Assembly: GCA_913058295.1 (NCBI GenBank)
Contig: CAJXRD010000003.1
Coordinates: forward strand, 47,248-111,247
Source: an uncultured Flavobacteriales bacterium
Lineage (GTDB): Bacteria; Bacteroidota; Bacteroidia; Flavobacteriales; Flavobacteriaceae
Direction: 5' to 3'
DNA length: 64,000 nucleotides
Shown: one piece after another, positions 57,203-64,000 of the stretch
Layout of the letters: every line of letters starts with the position of its first letter
Numbering within the stretch: the stretch's first letter is position 1
The notes under the pieces: generated by a model
Told to the model about the DNA's origin: nothing
Seen by the model: only the letters and a program-made list of their open reading frames with translations
Database searches by the model: none
Position numbers and translations under genes: made by a program

Positions 57203-57847
57203 TTAAGCTTCCGCTGGAGCCTCAGCACCTTCTTCACCTTCTGCAGCACCTTCTTCACCTTCTGCACCTTCTTCTTCTTCTTCTACTTCATCTTCAACAG
57301 CAACACGAGAAGTTCTAACTTGACAAACTACTCTTTTTGCTTCTTGTAAAATAGTATAATTCTCACCACTTAAATCGGCAACAGTCATAATCGCACCAAT
57401 TTTCATTTCAGAAATATCAGCATTTAAAAAATCAGGAAGATTTTTAGGTAATGCTTTCACACGTAAAGAACGATTTACGATACGTAAAGTTCCACCATTA
57501 CGAACTCCTGGAGAACTTCCAGTAATACGAACAGGAATCTCCATACTTACTTCTTTATCATCAAAAATTTGATAAAAATCGATGTGTAGAATATTATCTG
57601 TTACAGGGTGAAATTGTATGTCTTGAAGAATAGCTTCTATTTTATTGCCATCTTCTAATGCAATTACTACTGTGTGTACATCTGGAGTGTAAACTAAATG
57701 TTGAAATGCTTTTGACTCTGCTGAAAAATGTATAGCCTTTTCTCCTCCGTATACTACGCAAGGAACCTGACCAGCATTACGTAAGGCTTTTGTTGCTTTC
57801 TTGCCTACGATTTCTCTTTGAGATCCGTTGATTGTAATTGATTTCAT
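57203..57847 (-). CDS. rplY: 50S ribosomal protein L25/general stress protein Ctc
   Basis: [43 protein letters not shown]; low-complexity acidic tail. Confidence 0.93.
   Translation of the reverse strand: MKSITINGSQREIVGKKATKALRNAGQVPCVVYGGEKAIHFSAESKAFQHLVYTPDVHTVVIALEDGNKIEAILQDIQFHPVTDNILHIDFYQIFDDKEVSMEIPVRITGSSPGVRNGGTLRIVNRSLRVKALPKNLPDFLNADISEMKIGAIMTVADLSGENYTILQEAKRVVCQVRTSRVAVEDEVEEEEEGAEGEEGAAEGEEGAEAPAEA
57225..57281 (-). repeat. Minisatellite-like 18-bp repeat in rplY 3' coding region
   Basis: GCACCTTCTTCACCTTCT twice separated by GCA, then a third partial unit and a CTT run. Confidence 0.7.
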
Positions 57848-57983
57848 TTTATTTGTTTTTTTATTAAAAAATTATCAAGCTTACCTTAATTAATAAGCGG
57901 GTGCAAAGATGCGGCTTTTTCTGAATAGGAAAAAGAAAATAAGAGTCTTTTTTAATGAGGTGTTCTTGCTGAAATTCTGAGAG

Positions 57984-58925
57984 TTACATCAAAAATTTAG
58001 AGCTGATAGATTTATTAGAATTTACACTCTGCATCACATCAGCAAAAAATTTGGCACAACTTAATACTTTTACTTTTGAACATTCTCTTTTTGGAGGGAT
58101 AGAATCGGTTACAATTAGCTCTTCTAATTTTGAGTTTTCAATCTTTTCATAAGCATCTCCAGAGAGAATAGCATGAGTACAAATAGCTCTAACACTTAAA
58201 GCTCCACGCTCAATCATTAAGTCGGCTGCCTTGGTAAGTGTACCGGCAGTATCCACCATATCATCTACCAAAATAACGTTTTTGCCTTCTACATTTCCTA
58301 TGAGTTCCATATGGGAAATGATATTTGCTTTTTCACGCTGTTTGTAGCAAATTACTACATCGCTACCTAAAAACTTTGAATAGGCATATGCACGTTTAGA
58401 TCCTCCCATATCTGGAGAAGCAATGGTTAAGTTATCTAATTTTAAGGATCTTGCATAAGGCAAGAATATAGTAGAGGCAAAAAGATGATCTACTGGTTTT
58501 TCAAAAAACCCTTGTATTTGATCTGCATGCAAATCCATAGTTATAATACGAGTAGCTCCTGCAGTTTCAAGCATTTTAGCAACTAATTTTGCTGCAATAG
58601 GGACTCGAGGTTTGTCTTTTCTATCTTGTCTAGCCCAACCAAAATATGGTAAAACGGCTGCGATATGTTTTGCAGAAGAACGCTTGGCAGCATCCAGCAT
58701 TAATAACATTTCCATTAAATTGTCACTATTAGGATGTGTAGAGCCTACAATAAAAACACGGCTACCTCTAATAGATTCCTCAAAGGAAGGTTGAAACTCA
58801 CCATCACTATAGGTGGAGGTGATTACGTTTCCTAATGGAATTCCGTATTCTTTGGCAATTTTTTCTGCTAATTCTTGACTTTGCTTGCAGGCAAAGATTT
58901 TAGATGGAGGAGTTGGTGTAGACAT
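57984..58925 (-). CDS. prs: Ribose-phosphate pyrophosphokinase
   Basis: YSDGEFQPSFEESIRGSRVFIVGSTHPNSDNLMEMLLM, PYFGWARQDRKDKPR, MDLHADQIQGFF, VILVDDMVDTAGTLTKAADLM; start trimmed to MSTPTPP. Confidence 0.95.
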   Translation of the reverse strand: MSTPTPPSKIFACKQSQELAEKIAKEYGIPLGNVITSTYSDGEFQPSFEESIRGSRVFIVGSTHPNSDNLMEMLLMLDAAKRSSAKHIAAVLPYFGWARQDRKDKPRVPIAAKLVAKMLETAGATRIITMDLHADQIQGFFEKPVDHLFASTIFLPYARSLKLDNLTIASPDMGGSKRAYAYSKFLGSDVVICYKQREKANIISHMELIGNVEGKNVILVDDMVDTAGTLTKAADLMIERGALSVRAICTHAILSGDAYEKIENSKLEELIVTDSIPPKRECSKVKVLSCAKFFADVMQSVNSNKSISSKFLM

Positions 58926-58952
58926 TTTTAGCTTGTGTTGTTGTTGTTGCGG

Positions 58953-58984
58953 CAAAAGTAAAATTAATAACAACTGTTAACCAA
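58953..58984 (-). promoter_or_regulatory. Putative Bacteroidota promoter of prs (TTG-N21-TACTTTTG)
   Basis: Minus strand TTG (58982-58984) and TACTTTTG (58953-58960), 28 bp upstream of the trimmed ATG. Confidence 0.5.
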
Positions 58985-59026
58985 AAAATGAAGCTATTAA
59001 TTATCATAACTTATTATTTTAATGCT

Positions 59027-59034
59027 TATTTTTG
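59027..59034 (+). promoter_or_regulatory. Putative -7 box TATTTTTG of tRNA-Leu
   Basis: TAnnTTTG match 11 bp upstream of the mature tRNA 5' end. Confidence 0.55.
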
Positions 59035-59044
59035 CGCTCTACTT

Positions 59045-59126
59045 GCTCAAGTGGTGGAATTGGTAGACACGCTGGATTCAAAATCCAGTGCTTCACGGCG
59101 TGCGGGTTCGATTCCCGCCTTGAGTA
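59045..59126 (+). tRNA. tRNA-Leu(CAA)
   Basis: Acceptor GCTCAAG/CTTGAGT, D-arm TGGTGGAATTGGTAGACACGC, anticodon stem-loop CTGGATTCAAAATCCAG, long variable arm, T-arm GCGGGTTCGATTCCCGC. Confidence 0.95.
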
Positions 59127-59130
59127 CATA

Positions 59131-59167
59131 AAAAACCTTAACATTTTAAAATGTTGAGGTTTTTTTT
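59131..59167. terminator. Terminator after tRNA-Leu
   Basis: AAAAACCTTAACATTTTAAAATGTTGAGGTTTTTTT. Confidence 0.85.
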
Positions 59168-59172
59168 GCTAT

Positions 59173-59268
59173 TTATTTTTTCAATTTTCTTTTTGCTATA
59201 TATATTAATCCAAGCAATACGATTATAAATAGTAAAACAAAAAAAATACCTAGGGTGTTGTCATTCAT
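59173..59268 (-). CDS. Candidate 31-aa single-TM small protein
   Basis: Own translation: MNDNTLGIFFVLLFIIVLLGLIYIAKRKLKK*; hydrophobic core then a basic tail; -7 box TATTTTTG at 59297-59304 upstream. Below the length threshold of the ORF track. Confidence 0.55.
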   Translation of the reverse strand: MNDNTLGIFFVLLFIIVLLGLIYIAKRKLKK

Positions 59269-59296
59269 AATCTTTGATTTTAAATTAATTATACAG

Positions 59297-59304
59297 CAAA
59301 AATA
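59297..59304 (-). promoter_or_regulatory. Putative -7 box TATTTTTG of the 31-aa ORF
   Basis: TAnnTTTG match on minus strand 29 bp upstream of the ORF start. Confidence 0.4.
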
Positions 59305-59366
59305 ATTCTGTATGTTCATTTTAGATATGACAGACTATGTCAGGAATAGTTAAAATAATCACAACA

Positions 59367-59398
59367 AAAAAGCTATTACATTTCTGCAATAGCTTTTT
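59367..59398. terminator. Terminator-like hairpin
   Basis: AAAAAGCTATTACATTTCTGCAATAGCTTTTT. Confidence 0.6.
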
Positions 59399-59571
59399 AG
59401 TTAGTTAATTGTTGTATGTAGTTAGATGTTTATTATAAATCCCCAAGTATAATAAGATATCTTCATTAACAAAAAAAAGATTACAACATACCCAATTAAA
59501 ACTCTTAGTTCATCAAAATTAAATTAATTAATAAAGCTTTGCAATACTCAATTTGAGTAAATCGATGCTCA

Positions 59572-59608
59572 TAAAAAACCCCAACATTTTAAAATGTTGG
59601 GGTTTTTT
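59572..59608. terminator. Terminator of the large nuclease gene; near copy of the tRNA-Leu terminator
   Basis: TAAAAAACCCCAACATTTTAAAATGTTGGGGTTTTTT. Confidence 0.8.
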
Positions 59609-59630
59609 AGTTTGATACAGTTTTAACTAT

Positions 59631-62600
59631 TTATTTCTTTATAAGTTGTTTCATAGCATATCCATTTTTACCTTTAATTACAACCATGTAGATGGCACCA
59701 GCTAAACGAGATACATCAATAGTTACTTCGGTTCCCATATTGCTTAAATCCATCGTTTGAATTAACATTCCTTTTATATTGTATATCTCTACGGTATTTA
59801 AATTAAGTACTTGTGGATTATTTAGTATCACATAATCATTTGCTGGATTAGGATACATTACGATGCTTTCAAGGTTTAGGTCATTATCGCCAATACCAAG
59901 AATTGTTTCAATAGTAAGTTCAAAAGTACAAGTGCTAAAATTACTAGCCTCATCCTTAGCATCAATGGTTATGGTATAAACACCTTCAGTAAGTAATGTT
60001 CCAGCTTCTGGAACCTGTGTGATATAAAGCATTTCAGATTCAGTACAATTATCTGTTGCACTCGCTTCTCCATTTGTAAAGAAATCTGGAACTTCCCAGA
60101 ATGTCTCACCATTTTCCAAGAAATGTATTTGATCTTCTGGACAATTTAGCTCAGGAGCCTCCGTATCTAAAACAGTAATAGTAGCAGGGCATGTTAAGAC
60201 ATTACCATTACCATCATCGCTTGTCCAAGACACTATTGTTTCACCAACTAAAAACTTCTCACCATCAAGCGTAGATGTTCCATTAATGTCATTGATTACC
60301 GTCAAACCTGTACAGTTGTCTGTTGCTATTGAATCAAATTCATCTCCAACGATAACATAATAACATTGACCAGGGAAATTCCCTGCAACAATATCTTCAG
60401 GACAAGTTAAAACAGGTTCTTCATTGTCATTCACAGTAACATCGAAAGTACATACATTGGTATTCCCAGAAGCATCTGTTGAAGTAACAGTTACCGTTGT
60501 AGTTCCTAATGAGAATACACTACCAGAAGCAGGTACACTAATAGAGGTTGCTCCAGCACAGTTATCAGTTGCGGAAGTTGTAAAGGTTACTAAAGCATCA
60601 CATTGTCCAGGATCATTACTTACTGTAATGTCTGCAGGACAAACACTTACTGGATCTTCGTCGTCATTAACTGTAATCGTAAAAGAACAAATTGACGAAT
60701 TCCCCGCAAGATCTGTTGCTGTAAACTGAATTGTAGATATTCCTAAAGGGAATATATCATCCGGATCTGGTCCACCAGTTTGAGTAATTATATCCAAATC
60801 TCCATCAGGATCTGTTGCAGTTGCAGAAATAAAGAAAACCTGTGCGCCACAAACTCCCGTATCGTTAGACACTACAATTGTGTCGGGACAAGCAATAATA
60901 GGAGCTACGCCCATGTTAATTCCTACTATTAATGGGTCGTGATCGGATGCTCTAAATGAATTTGCTTCAAATATTGGTAAGGCATTCGATTTACGAGCAA
61001 ACGATGGTTCACCTGGATCCTGAATACCATCATTATAATCAAATACATTAGCTTCATCAGCATTAATATGCCAAGCAGCAGCATCTGTAATTTGTGTCAT
61101 AAGACTTTGGCTAGCTAAAGCATAGTCTAAATATCCTAATTGTCCATCAAAAACATAACTATATGCATCATCTCCTAAATAGGCATCAAGAAGATCCACA
61201 AAATCATCGGAAGTTCCATCGGTATTATCCGCACCTAATTTAAGTGCGTCAATTGGAGTTTCATTACGATAAGAGTTAAGATCCCCAATGATCATAAAAT
61301 CTGGATCTAAACTATTTGTTGGGTCTGTAGCTAACCAATTCACAAGAGCAATAGCTGCATTGGTTCTAGTAATGTTACAATTTCCAGCACCATCACCTAA
61401 ATCAGGATCACCAATACTGGCGCAAGAAGAACCTTTAGATTTTAAATGATTAACAGCAACAGTTAATTTTCCACCATTACTAATTTGAGTAAATGTTTGT
61501 GCTAAAACAGGACGATTTTTAGTATCGTCAAAAAGTGGATCTACTGAGCTATCTAAAATAGCAAAGGCACCTTCTTCAGAAACGGTCGCTGTATTATAAA
61601 TAAAAGCTGTAGTGATAGCATCTGTACCTATCATTCCTGTATCTACAGCAGCATAGGTAATACCACAAAGAGTATTAATTCCATTAAGCCCGTTTAATAA
61701 ATCATCCAAAGCTACCATCCCATTGTTTTCTATTTCAATAAGCCCTACTATATCAGCGTTCATATTACAAATAGCGGCTGCAATTTTCACTCTCTGACGG
61801 TCAAGCTCGGCAGCTGAATCTGCACCTCTTTCCCCAAATGTGGTGAAAAAGTTTAATACATTAAAACTTGCAACTTTGAAAGTTCCGCCAACATCTGGTG
61901 GTAAAACTGAACGGGCATTGGTAGGGGTGAAGTCGTATGTAAAAGCCTCTTCCACCGGTCTAATTCTCCAAGCATCGGTACCAGATTGCCCTGAAAAGGA
62001 CCAGTGCATAATACCTTGTAAATTGCTTATTTGATCTCCACCTCTAATGAAATTTGTATTGCTTGCTCCTGGACGTGGCCAGAAATAAGGCTCATCAGGA
62101 CCAAATGAAATGGCATCTGATTGTATGTTGTTGTCATCATCTAAAATAATTCGAGATTGATCTAATTGGCTTATATACGTATTATAATTAGCCACATCTG
62201 GTTCATCCGAATCCGTAAACTGTCTTATTCTATTATTAGCCGAAAGCACCAATTGTCCATAACGTGCTAATTCAAAATATTCACTTACTACTAGGTCTGT
62301 GGTAATATTAACCAACATTCCCTCTGTGCTTTCGAAAGTTCCTTCTGCTTCGGTACTTGACCCAGCAGGAAGTACTATAGAAGCTGAAGTTGGTAATACA
62401 TTTCCAGAACTATTTACAATTATATCACCACTAGGAGCAGTCACGTCTATTTGTGTCATTCCGAAGAAATCTACAGCAAGACCAGTTACAGTAACGGCAT
62501 CACCTACAGTAACACTAGTACCACAACTATCACAATACACAAAAATGCCTTCTGAAGTTGCAGCGTCGCCATCTGCATCTACATCCTCCTCTTGAATAAA

Positions 62601-64000
62601 GAAACCACTAAGTTGATCTGTATCTTGAAAATCTCCTACTACAATTGCGTCAACACGTACAGTAGCTCCTGCCATTGGGCTTATTAAACCACTACCTTGA
62701 ACGTCATGAATAGAGGAAAGAAGTATAGGAACTACAGCCCCATTTATTTCACCCGGTGTTGGCTCTAATTGAGCGTAAGTACCTGTATTTCTTGCTCCAC
62801 CAGCACCATTCGGAATTCTTTGATTAGAATGACTAGGACTATCTCCTAATTCTCCTTCATTAATTTGTGCTTGCCCAGGATTTAGTAAAACAAGCAAACC
62901 TGCATCATCAGCATCGTTGGTGTCATAGACCAAGGCATCTACTAAATTGACTGTTGAAACAGGAGTTCCATTAGGAAAATCTGTATCGTCACCTGTATAT
63001 ATAGCAACAGCATCTGCTCCGTTTTGGAAAGAATTACTGCCTACGATTAAAGAGACATTCGGTACCGCAGCATTTCCTAAAACAAAGTATCCATTAGCAT
63101 CTGTACTAAACCCATCCAAATCGAAAGCGTTATAACTTGAATCACCATTTCCATTAAACAGCACTACAACTAGTCCAGATAGGGAAGTGTTACCTGTTCC
63201 ACCATCATACAATTCTACAAATTCCATAATATCGGATCCAGCAGTATCTGCATCTAATTCATTAATAATAATTTCTGCCACTGGTGCAGGAGCTCCATTT
63301 ATGGCACCCGGTGTTGGTTCCATTTGCGCATAGGTAGCTGTATTTCTAGCACCTCCTGCTCCGTTTGGAATACGTTGTGAAGAATGTGCGTCTTTATCAC
63401 CAGCTCCATCTTCATTAATTTGTAACTGGCCAGGATTTAATAAAGCTAGTAAGCCTGGATTATCGCCATCGTTAGTGTCGTAAACAAACGCGTCAATTAA
63501 ATTTACAGTAGTCACAGGCGTATCATTTGGAAAATCTGTTTCGTCTCCTGTATACAAAGCCGCAGCATCTGCTCCGTTTTGTATTCCATTACTAGGTATT
63601 ACAATAGAAACATTAGCAACAGCAGCATTACCTATTACAAAATACCCTTCCGCATTGGTAAATTGACCATCTAGATCGTAAGCTGCATAACTTGCAACGT
63701 CAGAACCATTATAAAGTACTAAAACGAGTCCATCTAAAGGAGAATTTCCAACCCCACCATCATACAATTCTACAAACTCCAGGGTATCAGTTCCGGCAGT
63801 ATCTGCATCTAATTCATTAATAATAATTTCTGCTACTGGTGCAGTAGCCCCATTTACAGCACCTGGTGTTGGCTCTAATTGAGCGTAAGTATCTGTGTTT
63901 CTAACTCCACCTGCTCCATTAGGAATACGTTGAGAAGAATGAACATCTTTATCACCAGCTCCATCTTCATTAATTTGTAACTGGCCAGGATTTAATAAAG
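59631..64000 (-). CDS. Very large secreted protein (partial, 5' end beyond window): tandem lamin-tail domains, endonuclease/exonuclease/phosphatase domain, HYR domains, T9SS sorting domain
   Basis: Repeats AEIIINELDADTAGSDIMEFVELYDGG; nuclease motifs KVASFNVLNFFTTFGERGADSAAELDRQRVKIAAAICNMNADIVGLIEIEN, VNHLKSKGSSC, MIIGDLNSY, RASDHDPLIVGI; HYR repeats; C-terminal LESIVMYPNPANDYVILNN...MKQLIKK. Frame remains open to 64000, so the ORF-track start (TTG at 63767) is an artefact. Confidence 0.88.
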   Translation of the reverse strand, partial: LLNPGQLQINEDGAGDKDVHSSQRIPNGAGGVRNTDTYAQLEPTPGAVNGATAPVAEIIINELDADTAGTDTLEFVELYDGGVGNSPLDGLVLVLYNGSDVASYAAYDLDGQFTNAEGYFVIGNAAVANVSIVIPSNGIQNGADAAALYTGDETDFPNDTPVTTVNLIDAFVYDTNDGDNPGLLALLNPGQLQINEDGAGDKDAHSSQRIPNGAGGARNTATYAQMEPTPGAINGAPAPVAEIIINELDADTAGSDIMEFVELYDGGTGNTSLSGLVVVLFNGNGDSSYNAFDLDGFSTDANGYFVLGNAAVPNVSLIVGSNSFQNGADAVAIYTGDDTDFPNGTPVSTVNLVDALVYDTNDADDAGLLVLLNPGQAQINEGELGDSPSHSNQRIPNGAGGARNTGTYAQLEPTPGEINGAVVPILLSSIHDVQGSGLISPMAGATVRVDAIVVGDFQDTDQLSGFFIQEEDVDADGDAATSEGIFVYCDSCGTSVTVGDAVTVTGLAVDFFGMTQIDVTAPSGDIIVNSSGNVLPTSASIVLPAGSSTEAEGTFESTEGMLVNITTDLVVSEYFELARYGQLVLSANNRIRQFTDSDEPDVANYNTYISQLDQSRIILDDDNNIQSDAISFGPDEPYFWPRPGASNTNFIRGGDQISNLQGIMHWSFSGQSGTDAWRIRPVEEAFTYDFTPTNARSVLPPDVGGTFKVASFNVLNFFTTFGERGADSAAELDRQRVKIAAAICNMNADIVGLIEIENNGMVALDDLLNGLNGINTLCGITYAAVDTGMIGTDAITTAFIYNTATVSEEGAFAILDSSVDPLFDDTKNRPVLAQTFTQISNGGKLTVAVNHLKSKGSSCASIGDPDLGDGAGNCNITRTNAAIALVNWLATDPTNSLDPDFMIIGDLNSYRNETPIDALKLGADNTDGTSDDFVDLLDAYLGDDAYSYVFDGQLGYLDYALASQSLMTQITDAAAWHINADEANVFDYNDGIQDPGEPSFARKSNALPIFEANSFRASDHDPLIVGINMGVAPIIACPDTIVVSNDTGVCGAQVFFISATATDPDGDLDIITQTGGPDPDDIFPLGISTIQFTATDLAGNSSICSFTITVNDDEDPVSVCPADITVSNDPGQCDALVTFTTSATDNCAGATSISVPASGSVFSLGTTTVTVTSTDASGNTNVCTFDVTVNDNEEPVLTCPEDIVAGNFPGQCYYVIVGDEFDSIATDNCTGLTVINDINGTSTLDGEKFLVGETIVSWTSDDGNGNVLTCPATITVLDTEAPELNCPEDQIHFLENGETFWEVPDFFTNGEASATDNCTESEMLYITQVPEAGTLLTEGVYTITIDAKDEASNFSTCTFELTIETILGIGDNDLNLESIVMYPNPANDYVILNNPQVLNLNTVEIYNIKGMLIQTMDLSNMGTEVTIDVSRLAGAIYMVVIKGKNGYAMKQLIKK
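62700..64000 (-). repeat. Tandem ~555-bp lamin-tail-domain coding repeat
   Basis: AATTCTACAA(A)... EFVELYDGG block recurs at 63766 and 63211 (555-bp period); third copy enters from the right edge. Confidence 0.75.

Noticed and set aside
60424-63135. Plus-strand ORFs opposite the large nuclease gene
   Set aside because: Antisense shadows produced by repetitive, biased composition of the secreted protein; no promoter or domain seen.
62700-64000. Tandem repeats at the right edge considered as CRISPR or satellite DNA
   Set aside because: Period is ~555 bp, in frame and protein-coding (lamin-tail domain); no short repeat-spacer structure.
1-64000. Search for CRISPR arrays, rRNA, prophage, IS transposases, toxin-antitoxin or restriction systems
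   Set aside because: None was recognised by eye on either strand; gene content is otherwise ordinary chromosomal.

Overview
A 64 kb chromosomal window from an AT-rich marine-type Flavobacteriaceae/Bacteroidota genome. Lineage is inferred from T9SS C-terminal sorting domains, TAnnTTTG -7 boxes and gene content. The left ~16.4 kb is one minus-strand denitrification and molybdenum-cofactor supercluster: norC-norB-nirK(cytochrome c fusion)-nirV-like FGE protein-SCO1-porin | moeA-modE-TSUP permease-mobA-moaD-moeB/rhodanese-moaE-moaCB-moaA | 597-aa orphan protein | norQ-norD (cut by the window edge and absent from the ORF track). To its right lie a divergent trhO / U32(TrhP-like)-ferredoxin locus, Tex, MetG, a DUF1501/DUF1800 pair, a membrane AraC-type regulator beside two secreted beta-propeller paralogs, Mfd, Fbp, an OlsF-like bifunctional acyltransferase, an arsenic-type cassette (ArsR-DUF6428-GNAT-ArsC) with Cys-rich tails and no efflux pump, ordinary housekeeping genes (MgtE, RsmA, SerS, RibF, Pth, L25, Prs), a tRNA-Leu(CAA), and a very large T9SS-secreted nuclease with tandem lamin-tail domains that runs off the right edge. 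Best leads: the uncharacterised 597-aa Cys-containing protein between moaA and norQD; a Crp/Fnr-like palindrome about 40 bp upstream of the predicted norC start site; a similar arrangement upstream of an unannotated 31-codon membrane-peptide ORF at 59173-59268; the juxtaposition of candidate O2-dependent and O2-independent tRNA wobble-uridine hydroxylation genes; and palindromic repeats inserted in frame in metG and tex. No CRISPR array, rRNA, prophage or IS transposase was recognised. All calls are by eye; no database search was run.
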